Assembly: GCA_903930425.1 (NCBI GenBank)
Contig: CAIYYV010000148.1
Span: 1-42,240 of the forward strand
Direction of reading: 5' to 3'
DNA from: Akkermansiaceae bacterium
GTDB lineage: Bacteria > Verrucomicrobiota > Verrucomicrobiia > Verrucomicrobiales > Akkermansiaceae
DNA length: 42,240 nucleotides
Under the pieces are notes generated by a model. It had not been told where the DNA came from, searched no databases, and was given only the letters and a program-made list of their open reading frames with translations. Shown here in pieces: positions 9,592 to 18,235 of the stretch. Positions within the stretch are counted from its first letter, which is position 1, and each line of letters opens with the position of its first letter. Both the position numbers and the translations under genes were made by a program.

Positions 9592-9754
9592 GCTTAAACC
9601 TTTCTTTTGGATGACTGCAGGGGCAGGACAGGATGAAGGCAAGGCACGCATCCGGTTCCTTGAGGAAGGACATCTATTGCATACCGAGGTGAACAATGCA
9701 AACTGAAAACGGGAAAGTGCGCCATGCTGTTGATTGCCTTTCTAGTCTGGTATT

Positions 9755-10318
9755 TCACACCTCTTCCGTCTTCGCATCAGCGTTACACATCGCCCTGATG
9801 GCTGCTTCGGCTTGATCTGCGGCGAATTCCGCCGTCATCCCCCCAGAGAGCACGCTGGTCAGATAGGGGAAAACGTCGTTGGCAGTCATCAGCATGAAGT
9901 TGAGCAGCGCGCGGAAGGTCGATTCTGTCAGCGGACCTGAGATTGTATCGGTGTAGGCAGCCATGCGGATTTCCCCGTCATTGTGGTCGATCTCCCAGAA
10001 TTTCCTAGGTGCTCCGTAGTTGAGGCGGTGGAGGAACTCGCCGGCGGCCGCACGGAATTTCGGCGCGGCGCGGATCGGGAGTTTGACAATGACCGCTGCG
10101 AGGTCATCGGGTGCGCCCCAAGTGATGACTTGGACTTCCAAGCTTTCGAGGTTCAGGCGCGCGGAGATCGTGTCGTCGTCCTCCTGGAACTTGACCTCCA
10201 TTTTCTGATAGACGTTCCGCATCACCTCATGCGGGTGGAGAACATGAGTATCGGACTCTTGAGCTTCTTCAATAGTGGCATCGAGTTGGGGATTGGTTAT
10301 AGGTCGTTTCTTGCTCAT
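9755..10318 (-). CDS. YbjN-like protein (type III secretion chaperone fold)
   Basis: 187 aa with FRAAAGEFLHRLNYGAPRKFWEIDHNDGEIRM pattern. Confidence 0.55.
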   Translation of the reverse strand: MSKKRPITNPQLDATIEEAQESDTHVLHPHEVMRNVYQKMEVKFQEDDDTISARLNLESLEVQVITWGAPDDLAAVIVKLPIRAAPKFRAAAGEFLHRLNYGAPRKFWEIDHNDGEIRMAAYTDTISGPLTESTFRALLNFMLMTANDVFPYLTSVLSGGMTAEFAADQAEAAIRAMCNADAKTEEV

Positions 10319-10374
10319 AGCGTTTTCGGTTGGGTAATGGGGGGGCTTGTCGCGGAATAGGGAGATGCGTCTCC

Positions 10375-11355
10375 CTATTTACTGAGAAAACCTTGGCGCA
10401 CCAACCAGGATTTATCCTTGATAGAACAGTTTTCTCCGAGTTTTTGGATTGACACTCCAAGGAAAATCGCGGCGAAAATGCCGGTGATATTCTTGGACTT
10501 GACGCCCATTTTGAAAATCTCTTCGGGATTCACAATTTTCGGAAATTTTTCTCCGGCGATTTCCTGCGCCATCCTTCGCCTGATGACAGTATTGGAATCA
10601 GACATCCGCAAGATGTCCGCGATTTCCACGAGGCTGCCACTTGCCAAGCCATCCGCGCAGTCGATTCTTAGCCCTGCAGACAGCAGCATTTCCAAGGCCT
10701 TTCCGAGTATTTCCGGATTCTTCAACTCGCCTTCCGCAAGGCTCATGATAAACGGCGCCTCCGACCACCATGCGTTTACATCCGCACCTTCATGGATCAG
10801 GCGCTTCAAACGCTTCAGATCTAACTCAGCGTGTCTTGCGGCAACAAGCAACTCCCTTGTCGCACGAGTGTAAGGCTTCCCTTCATTCTCATATTCCCAC
10901 AGCGACTCGTCCTCAACATCAGCCTCGATCCGATCCTTCTCGTGGATTTTTTCAAGTCCTTTCAATGAACCGCTGCCATAGTCATCGCTAAAGGTTCCCG
11001 TGATTACAAGTCCGGGAAAGCGCCGCAACAGGTCCGCTAATTCGCCATCTTTTCCAGAAATCCATATGCTGGTGCCGCCCTCGTTCGCATAGGCATTCAC
11101 ATTCAAGATATATACAGAATCATCCTTGGTGACTTTGCCGATATTCCACCCATCCGCCCACGTAATAACCTCGCTCCACTTGCCGATTCCAAGGAGTTTG
11201 AGCCTGTCTTGATCCTCCATTTTTTCAGGAAACTGCATCTGCAACACAAATTCCGAAAGCTGTGGCTTTACCGCCGTCACGAAGATACGCAGCGCTTCAA
11301 GAGTTTTCCTGCTCGCGTGCTTGAGTGTCAATTGGTAGCCTGTGTCATTGCTCAT
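10375..11355 (-). CDS. hypothetical protein, possible degenerate ankyrin-like repeats
   Basis: Starts MSNDTGYQLTLKHASRKTLEALRIF; ankyrin-like LIHEGADVNAWWSEAPF segment. Confidence 0.5.
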   Translation of the reverse strand: MSNDTGYQLTLKHASRKTLEALRIFVTAVKPQLSEFVLQMQFPEKMEDQDRLKLLGIGKWSEVITWADGWNIGKVTKDDSVYILNVNAYANEGGTSIWISGKDGELADLLRRFPGLVITGTFSDDYGSGSLKGLEKIHEKDRIEADVEDESLWEYENEGKPYTRATRELLVAARHAELDLKRLKRLIHEGADVNAWWSEAPFIMSLAEGELKNPEILGKALEMLLSAGLRIDCADGLASGSLVEIADILRMSDSNTVIRRRMAQEIAGEKFPKIVNPEEIFKMGVKSKNITGIFAAIFLGVSIQKLGENCSIKDKSWLVRQGFLSK

Positions 11356-11428
11356 TGTTGTAAGAGGTTGGGAAATGGGCGAAGGCGTCTTGTCGCTGCA
11401 CCTCTGTTGCGGACCTGGTTTTTCTGCG

Positions 11429-11773
11429 TTAAGGCTTGGCTTCTGCCTGGCCAAACAGCTCTGTTGGGGGTTCCTCGAAATATTTGAACAACGCGGGACA
11501 CAGCCAACCCTCCATGTCGAACTGGGGACAGTAATACCATTTCCCGCCTGATTCCTCGCGTCTCCATTCCAATTTGATATTGTGTCCGGGGAATGGCGTG
11601 GCAGAAAACAGGAGGCGAAAACCCTGCTCGGCTTTGGGGATGTGAACCACCAGTCGGTCTATCATCTTATCGATGCCGGCGACAAAAGGCTCCCGGGTAA
11701 GGTTGACGGCCGGATCGTCGAAGACCCACATCCCTTCATATTTGTAGGGGGCGATGATTCCTATGCTATTCAT
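11429..11773 (-). CDS. DUF6717-like small protein
   Basis: MNSIGIIAPYKYEGMWVFDDPAVNLTREPFVAGIDKMID. Confidence 0.55.
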   Translation of the reverse strand: MNSIGIIAPYKYEGMWVFDDPAVNLTREPFVAGIDKMIDRLVVHIPKAEQGFRLLFSATPFPGHNIKLEWRREESGGKWYYCPQFDMEGWLCPALFKYFEEPPTELFGQAEAKP

Positions 11774-11889
11774 GGTTTGTTACTTCGTTTGGGTGGTCGG
11801 TTTTAACATGCAGGGACTTGTTGGTGATCCCTTTGCGTGTGTGTGGGGAGAGACATCAGGGGAAAGGATTATTGCACGTCCCCGGCGAT

Positions 11890-12912
11890 TCATCGGTGGC
11901 GGCGGCGCAGCGGCGGCTCGGATGGATGATGACCCTGACCCTGACCAAGGCCGGAGCTGCCGAACAGCGCGAGATGAACGACCGTGTCCCCAACCCGCAA
12001 TGCGGCACCGTGGCCCCAGCGGAAGCGCAGCCGGTGGTCGCTGCCAAGACCGGGCGTGTCATGGACCGATTCCGCGGCCATGGCCGCCTCTGCTAGAAAG
12101 CGCGCGGGAGCCTCCGGGTCCAACGGCTTGCGGGCCACGCCGCGCTTGCGCACCAGGAAATCCATCGCATGACTCTCGACCAGCCGCTGGTGCATTTTCG
12201 CATACGCCTCGGGCCGGGACAGGACATCGGTTCCCTCAACCCGGTCGCCGACCACCGCCAGCAGCCCGCATTGGCCGTCGTGGCACGGGACATCCCGGGA
12301 AAACTCCTCGATCTCGCGCTGACTGCGATCGTAGGCATCCTTCATGGCGCGGGTTTTCGAGCTGTCGTCGCTGTTGGCTGCCATGTGCAGGTGCTCAATT
12401 TCCTGCCAGACCGCGCCTTGATCGGAGCTGTGACAGGCGTTGACGTGCAGCGAATTGGCCACCGCCGCAGCCTTGCCCTTGCGCAGCTCGGCGTAGGCCA
12501 GGCTGCCGCTGGAGCTGAATTCATTCGACTCGTAAGACCAACGCCCCCGTTCGGTGCAGCTCACCGGCACGTCGAGTGCCGATCCGGCGGCCATCAGGAT
12601 CGTGGTGTTGAGGATGCGGTTCTGCTTGGCACCTTTCAGTTCCTCGCCGTCGAAGAGCAGCACGTGCTGCGGCGTTTCGTTGATCACCCGCAGGCTCGGC
12701 ACTGAACCACCCTCGCTGACTTCCGTGATCTTGAATCCGTCCAGAGCCAAGGCCTCGACCAAGGTAATGTAGGACGGCTCGGGATGCATTCTGGCAAACA
12801 CCGGCCATAAACCGATGCCCTTGTGGGTCCGCGACTCTCCAAGTTTGAGAGAGGCAAACAGGTGGGTGAGCGCGGGGTGAACGGAGACCTTTGAGGGATT
12901 CGAGTCGGGCAT
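11890..12912 (-). CDS. ARPP-1 (DUF6569)-like protein
   Basis: 340 aa; GIGLWPVF ... YITLVEAL ... ETPQHVLLFDGEELKGAKQNRILNTTILMAAGS pattern. Confidence 0.7.
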   Translation of the reverse strand: MPDSNPSKVSVHPALTHLFASLKLGESRTHKGIGLWPVFARMHPEPSYITLVEALALDGFKITEVSEGGSVPSLRVINETPQHVLLFDGEELKGAKQNRILNTTILMAAGSALDVPVSCTERGRWSYESNEFSSSGSLAYAELRKGKAAAVANSLHVNACHSSDQGAVWQEIEHLHMAANSDDSSKTRAMKDAYDRSQREIEEFSRDVPCHDGQCGLLAVVGDRVEGTDVLSRPEAYAKMHQRLVESHAMDFLVRKRGVARKPLDPEAPARFLAEAAMAAESVHDTPGLGSDHRLRFRWGHGAALRVGDTVVHLALFGSSGLGQGQGHHPSEPPLRRRHR

Positions 12913-13141
12913 GATTGGCGATCGGATGAGTGCGTTTGTTTTGACAGAATTGATTTAACGCGTCAATCAAAAAAGACGACGCACATGCATTTTGTTTGTT
13001 TAAGGTTTGCGAAGCGCTGCCGGCAGTTCGCTGACCGGAGTGATGCGGTTATGGAGCGCTTTGGCATTATTCCGTGGTATCTGGCAGATGTCCTAGTCAT
13101 CGACTCCACTCTATTCAAACGAACGGCAGGGGGCATTCCCG

Positions 13142-14248
13142 TCAGAGGCGCGGAGAATTCCACGGCAATGTCGGATCGAAGAAATGCGCACCGCGTCCCG
13201 AATCGCGCAGGCTCCGCCATTGACCGCGGGTGACTTCGAGCAGGCTTTGAAAATCAAAGCTGATGTCTGTTGGCGGGCGTCCACCATCGGTAAATGACCA
13301 GGTGACATCCAGAGGGGTTGGGATACCCGGTGCGTATGTGAGACGGACCAAAGCCTCTTTTGCTCCGCGTTCTACGGCCTCGACGCAGGCGCGGCGTGCG
13401 GCATAGGCACCGGCGCGGTCGATGTGCGAAAGGTCCTTGCCGCTGAGCGCGCCACCACCGAGTGGAATACGGGGACCATAGTAGTCCATCACCGGCTTTC
13501 GTCCGGTCTGACCGTTATCACTGTTGGAGCCACCGTCATAAAATGGGCCGTTCGGATTGATGAGCAGACGTGTGGTGCTCCGGTCGAAGCACCAGCGGGA
13601 ATCCGCATCTGCGACGGAACGCAGGGTTTCCAAAACGACGCTCATCGCCGCGCCTTGAAAATCCATGAGTGGAAGACCGGGTTTTTGTTGGAGAGTGACG
13701 AGCACCGTCGGGATTCGCCAGACGGCAGGCTTGTCGCGCAATGGCGGTGTTTCGTCGAGGTGGACGATGAGCTTTCCATCCGGACCGTGACCTTCAAGAT
13801 AGCCCCCAAAGGCACAGGCTGCATCCATCGACTCGCGCAGACGATGCGCAAGAAAATGTTCCGGGCTGAGGAAATGGGTGGCGGCATCGTAACCGGCCCA
13901 ACCGATCACCACCGACTGGTCGTTGATGTGCTGTGTCCATTCGCGCGGGTCGCGCACCTGACGGCAGACGTGGTCATGGACCTGATAGCGGTTGGCATCG
14001 GTTGAATTGCCGGGTGTGTATCCGGTTTCCTGGCCCACCGTGCGCACCACATCGGCAAAGACAGTTTCCAGAGGCTCACGGGTGGCGGTGGATCCCGTGA
14101 GGAAAACCTGGTCGGACCAGACGCCGACTTCGATCTGTCCGTAGGCCTCGGGGTCGCGCTCATAGGCATGATAGAGAATGCGGTCGGCGATCTGGTCGCA
14201 GAACTTGTCGGGATGGCCGCGCAGGACGGCTTCACTGGTACGGATCAT
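13142..14248 (-). CDS. metK: divergent S-adenosylmethionine synthetase
   Basis: GHPDK, NDQSVVIGWA, LLINPNG, GGSNSDNGQTGRK, GGGALSGKDLSHIDRAGAYAAR motifs; ATGA overlap with the upstream vWA gene. Confidence 0.88.
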   Translation of the reverse strand: MIRTSEAVLRGHPDKFCDQIADRILYHAYERDPEAYGQIEVGVWSDQVFLTGSTATREPLETVFADVVRTVGQETGYTPGNSTDANRYQVHDHVCRQVRDPREWTQHINDQSVVIGWAGYDAATHFLSPEHFLAHRLRESMDAACAFGGYLEGHGPDGKLIVHLDETPPLRDKPAVWRIPTVLVTLQQKPGLPLMDFQGAAMSVVLETLRSVADADSRWCFDRSTTRLLINPNGPFYDGGSNSDNGQTGRKPVMDYYGPRIPLGGGALSGKDLSHIDRAGAYAARRACVEAVERGAKEALVRLTYAPGIPTPLDVTWSFTDGGRPPTDISFDFQSLLEVTRGQWRSLRDSGRGAHFFDPTLPWNSPRL

Positions 14249-15645
14249 GGGGTGACGGATGTTTGGATGAGGGGGAGTCGGGTGGAGGGGATGGACTTTT
14301 TTTCGAAGATCTCGCTGCTGCCATTGGCGGAGACGAGCACGTGAATTTCCTCACCGAGGGCATGAAGTTGCCTGAGGAATTTTGGGTCCGGTGGTTCGAT
14401 ATATCCATCGGTGATGATCAGGGATTTGCCGGGGCGATTTTTCACGATGTGTTCCAACACATCGTTGAAGCAGGTGCCGCCCGTGGTGTTAGTTTGCAGT
14501 TTTCCATCGATGATGCGGGCCGGAAAAACGCCATTTGAAAACGCGTTAAAGGGCGAGCGGATCCAACCCCGGAGTTCCCAAAGCAGGCCGGTGAGCAGGT
14601 TGAGTTCCGCTTTCATCGATCCGCTGACGTCGAGGTAAACATTGGCGCGACCACCCGGCTTGAAGCGCTCCGAAAACCACGCGTATTCGGGTAAAATAGG
14701 ATTCCACAGGGCACGCAGGGCGGCGCGGCGGTCGCTGTTAGTGGCCACGGGCAGACCATACGAGAGACGTCCGTCGTGCACCGGTCGGCTGCGCGGATCT
14801 GGCACCAGCAAGCGGCGGAGAATTTCGCGGGTTGCGATGCGCCAGCGGCGGTTAGGGTCGCTGGCAGCCCATTCTGCCGTGGCCGGTGGTGGTCCGAACC
14901 CATGGCCAAAGGGACGTCTGAAGATCCCCTCGCCATCCAGTTCCTTGAGGAGTCGTTCAAGGCGGGCGCGATTGGCAGGATGCATATCATCATCCGAATG
15001 GTGGCCGCCGATGAACAGCGCTTCGCCCGGGAAAACGATGTCGAGCGAGTCGAAGAGATCGAGCACATCGTCCGCCAACACCGTGGCACGGGCCAGTCCA
15101 TTGCGGAGTTGGTGGATAATAAATGCCCTTGACTTGTTGCATCCAAGATTCTGAGAAATAAGGCTGGATAGGGCACAATGTGCAGCCTCGTTATCTTTCG
15201 GCCTGATGTCCCCGGGTGCGTATGGGCGCAGCAACCAGAGCGGGTCCTCGTCGCTAGTCGGTTGATAAAACCTGCGGAAGAATTCGCCTCCGGCCTCTCC
15301 CAGTTCACGCTGGACGATGTGATTGATCACCGCATCCAGAGCCAGGTTGGTGGCGGGGTCGTTTTTCTTGAACAACTTGGTGTGGCCTAACAAAACATGC
15401 AGGAATTCATGCAACAGCATCGAACGAAAATCGTCTTCGGTTTGAACATGCTTCGCGACAAAGTCCGGATTGATCAGCAGCAACGGCGGATCATCGCGCA
15501 GGGTAACGGCCAGCGTTGGCACCTCGCAGGTAAATACAAGTCGCGCCACCGAGAGCAGGCCCTGACAGGCGAGTGGATTTTCCTCAACGAAGTCGGCGAG
15601 GACCGCTTCGAAGTGCTCTCTATCAAAAATGTTGTTATTCATCAT
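14245..15645 (-). CDS. DUF2201-like protein: HExxH metallopeptidase domain plus vWA domain
   Basis: LLHEFLHVLLGHTK and MIDAS-like VYLDVSGSMKAE; start trimmed to MMNNNIFDREHF. Confidence 0.82.
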   Translation of the reverse strand: MMNNNIFDREHFEAVLADFVEENPLACQGLLSVARLVFTCEVPTLAVTLRDDPPLLLINPDFVAKHVQTEDDFRSMLLHEFLHVLLGHTKLFKKNDPATNLALDAVINHIVQRELGEAGGEFFRRFYQPTSDEDPLWLLRPYAPGDIRPKDNEAAHCALSSLISQNLGCNKSRAFIIHQLRNGLARATVLADDVLDLFDSLDIVFPGEALFIGGHHSDDDMHPANRARLERLLKELDGEGIFRRPFGHGFGPPPATAEWAASDPNRRWRIATREILRRLLVPDPRSRPVHDGRLSYGLPVATNSDRRAALRALWNPILPEYAWFSERFKPGGRANVYLDVSGSMKAELNLLTGLLWELRGWIRSPFNAFSNGVFPARIIDGKLQTNTTGGTCFNDVLEHIVKNRPGKSLIITDGYIEPPDPKFLRQLHALGEEIHVLVSANGSSEIFEKKSIPSTRLPLIQTSVTP

Positions 15646-16225
15646 CACTGCGAGTGAAGGTTTCCGCGTCGCATTGCACGAGGCGGACGGAACGGGCGAG
15701 GCGGCGCTCCGACCAGATGACCGGGCGCTCCGGGCTGAACAGGGCACCGCAGCACTTACCGAGCACGAGGGCCGCCTTGCGGTTGTCTGCGGAGGAATCC
15801 GAGATGCTGTCAGGAGGGGCATCGCTTGGTGTGTCGATCACCAGGGCCGGTTGGTCGGGAACTTGGTCACGCATCGAGTCCCACGCCTGATCGGGTGAGT
15901 TAAAGCCAGCCTTGCGCAGCAACAGCATCGCCAAATTGCGAAACCCGCCGGGTTCATGGCGGGGTGACATTTCATAGTGCCCCAGTGGTCGCAAGCCGAG
16001 CGTTTCCGATCCTTGACTGAGCATGCGGCTGACGATCGGTGTGGCGACGACCCGTGAGCGGGGACCTCCTGAATTGGCAATGATTTCCGGACGCTGCCAT
16101 TTACTATGGCCGACCCATGTGGCTCCGGGCCCTGCGATTGCTGGCCTGGCAATCCCTAACAGTGCCCACCGGACCGACATGAATGCGCTTCCAATAGCAT
16201 ATAGATGATATATCAGCCAATTCAT
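15635..16225 (-). CDS. hypothetical protein with hydrophobic N-terminus
   Basis: ATGA overlap with the MoxR gene at 16222-16225 and short overlap with the vWA gene; MNWLIYHLYAIGSAFMSVRWALLG. Confidence 0.65.
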   Translation of the reverse strand: MNWLIYHLYAIGSAFMSVRWALLGIARPAIAGPGATWVGHSKWQRPEIIANSGGPRSRVVATPIVSRMLSQGSETLGLRPLGHYEMSPRHEPGGFRNLAMLLLRKAGFNSPDQAWDSMRDQVPDQPALVIDTPSDAPPDSISDSSADNRKAALVLGKCCGALFSPERPVIWSERRLARSVRLVQCDAETFTRSDDE

Positions 16226-17673
16226 GGTTTTCGGATAAACGGTTGGACAGCGCGGATTGCCCGGTCGAGTTTCTCTTCGAGCACTGCGGGATCTGCAATG
16301 GGCCACTCCCTCACAATGCAGTGATAGAATAACTGGCGGGCACGCTCACGGCGGTGTGGCGGTAGCGACTCCAGTTGCATGGCGCATGCACTCAGCGACG
16401 GGTGCGGATTGCCTTCCGGCTTGAGATCCAACCTCAGCCTCCACTTCGCCTCACCGTCAATTTCAAGAATGGGTGCGGCGAGTTCAATAATTGCGGCCAT
16501 GCCTTCTTCACCAAAGGTATCTGCATGTTTCTGAACCACCGGAAGAAGCGCCATCGCGAGCACGGCGGCCTCCGTCTTCGGAAGTTGGACCAGTGACTGT
16601 CGGATTGCCAGCGTCGCGGTGTCGCGAGACGGAGCGCCTTGAAGCAGCAACTTGCAGCGGTTAGCAATGTCAGTTTCGAGCAGCACACGACTGAGCCAGC
16701 GCACGTGAGGACCTTGGGTGAGCAGGTCCCATGCGGCAGCGTGGGCAGCCCGGATCACAGGATCCGCCACCCGCACTCCCCAGGCGAGTTGCGGCAGGGA
16801 GCACGTGAGACCAACGCGAAAAACATCACGATCGGGCTGGCCACCACTGATAAGTGTCAGCGCAACCAGATTGCGCGACAACATGCGCACACGGCGTGGT
16901 GAAAGCCGGACCCCCGGTTGCAGGAATTGGGTTGCCACCACCGAGGTGTAGGCCAGCGCGGTTTCGTGCAATTCATGTGAGGCATTGGCGAAGCGGCGGC
17001 GTCCCTCCTCAACCGCGCGTGCCAGTCCGACCTGATCCATGGTGAGCACATCCACGCCGCGGGCATCGGCCACACTGCGACGATCGGCTTCATTAAGCCC
17101 CGCCCAATCCGGCACCTCGATCACGAACGCGAAACGATCCGCCAACGCCTGATCGAGTGCCACAGAGCCCTCATAGAAATCGTCGCTGTTTTCCGCCTCA
17201 CACGGGTTCATCGCGGCCCAGCGGTAGCGGAGTCGGGGCAGATCGAGACCTTGAATTCGGCGCTCGTGGACCAGTGAGAACAAGCGGTTTTGATGCTCGG
17301 GTTTGCAGCGGCTCAACTCGTCGATGAGCACCGACTCCGCCTGCCAGATAGTCGCCGGAGTTTCGATATAACGGATCTCCGCGCCATCGTTGAATGGGAA
17401 TGGGAAACCGACGAGGTCATCGAAGGCTATCAGACTGGCGTTGTAGTGACGGTGCTCAAGTCCGAGAGCTTCGCTGAGAGAGTTGAGTAGAAAGGTTTTG
17501 CCGGTGCCGGCCTTGCCGATCAGCAGCAACGGGTCGCCGGTGACCAATGAGGCGAGGACCACGTCCTCCACCGCATCATAACCGTAAACGCCAAGAGTGC
17601 GCAGCCAACCGGCAGGCAATAGGCGGGATGTTTGGGGGAAATGATCGAGTCGGGTGATTGGCGTGGTTTTCAT
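16222..17673 (-). CDS. MoxR-like AAA ATPase
   Basis: GKAGTGKTFLLNSL Walker A, VLIDELSRC Walker B, RWAAMNPCE; start MKTTPITRL in ATGA overlap. Confidence 0.88.
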   Translation of the reverse strand: MKTTPITRLDHFPQTSRLLPAGWLRTLGVYGYDAVEDVVLASLVTGDPLLLIGKAGTGKTFLLNSLSEALGLEHRHYNASLIAFDDLVGFPFPFNDGAEIRYIETPATIWQAESVLIDELSRCKPEHQNRLFSLVHERRIQGLDLPRLRYRWAAMNPCEAENSDDFYEGSVALDQALADRFAFVIEVPDWAGLNEADRRSVADARGVDVLTMDQVGLARAVEEGRRRFANASHELHETALAYTSVVATQFLQPGVRLSPRRVRMLSRNLVALTLISGGQPDRDVFRVGLTCSLPQLAWGVRVADPVIRAAHAAAWDLLTQGPHVRWLSRVLLETDIANRCKLLLQGAPSRDTATLAIRQSLVQLPKTEAAVLAMALLPVVQKHADTFGEEGMAAIIELAAPILEIDGEAKWRLRLDLKPEGNPHPSLSACAMQLESLPPHRRERARQLFYHCIVREWPIADPAVLEEKLDRAIRAVQPFIRKP

Positions 17674-17903
17674 GCGGCGAGCGTGCGGGTGGTTTGCAAA
17701 CAGCGACCGTCCAGGATGGACTCGCGGCGGTGGCGGGCGAGCGCCAGATCGCCGGTCCTGAGGTTCACGCGGACGCGCTCGGCGGTGCTGTCGGCCAGAT
17801 GGAACGTGCCGTGGAACCACCATGTGCCGTGGTTATTCCAGAGGTGATGATTGGGCCCTGCGGTCTTCTGACGGCAGGAAATGACAGGCTGGTCGGTGTT
17901 CAT
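17670..17903 (-). CDS. small protein resembling a stand-alone integrase arm-type DNA-binding domain
   Basis: 77 aa HGTWWFHGTFHLADSTAERVRVNLRTGDLALARHRRESIL; ATGA overlap with the MoxR gene. Confidence 0.55.
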   Translation of the reverse strand: MNTDQPVISCRQKTAGPNHHLWNNHGTWWFHGTFHLADSTAERVRVNLRTGDLALARHRRESILDGRCLQTTRTLAA

Positions 17904-17905
17904 GA

Positions 17906-18118
17906 TGATGTCGTTGTTTGGAATGCACGACATCAAGCCCTGGAAACACAAGACGCCCGTCCTGATGACATCAGAGCGGGCGTCTGAAAATTCCAGTGAG
18001 ACGTTTTTCCGGGCAGGCTGTCGTGTTCCTGCCCAGCGCATCGGGGTATTCCCCAAGCACCGTTAATGTCTCGAATCGGTTGCTGGCCCGCCTTGCGACG
18101 GGACCATCTTGATGTCGT
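17906..18118 (-). promoter_or_regulatory. structured 5' leader, candidate riboswitch/regulatory RNA (SAM-clan-like core)
   Basis: Closing stem ACGACATCAAG/CTTGATGTCGT (18108-18118 with 17927-17937); GCAA-tetraloop hairpin 18085-18105; GGGG-AATA-CCCC 18043-18054; GGGCAGG/CCTGCCC 18011-18034; near-palindrome 17951-17985; alternative stem 17906-17914 with 17927-17935 next to the ATG. Confidence 0.65.
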
Positions 18119-18123
18119 AGGGC

Positions 18124-18154
18124 GTTAGAATGGCAGGTTTCGCCCCGAAGTCAA
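18124..18154 (-). promoter_or_regulatory. possible promoter upstream of the structured leader
   Basis: TTGACT (18149-18154) and weak TCTAAC (18124-18129) with 19-nt spacing. Confidence 0.3.
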
Positions 18155-18235
18155 GACTCCGCCCTCGTGCGGGTTGTCATAAACCGTTGGTGATCGAGAG
18201 GCAGGCCAGCAGTGCTTGATGGAATAGCAACTGTT

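Noticed and set aside
12169-12705. 178-aa plus-strand ORF
   Set aside because: Antisense shadow of the ARPP-1-like gene.
13424-14005. 193-aa plus-strand ORF
   Set aside because: Antisense shadow of metK.
17906-18118. Second retron ncRNA (11-bp closing repeat around structured RNA)
   Set aside because: No RT gene follows, no UUU-loop msr stems, and the third copy of the arm at the start codon fits a translational switch better.
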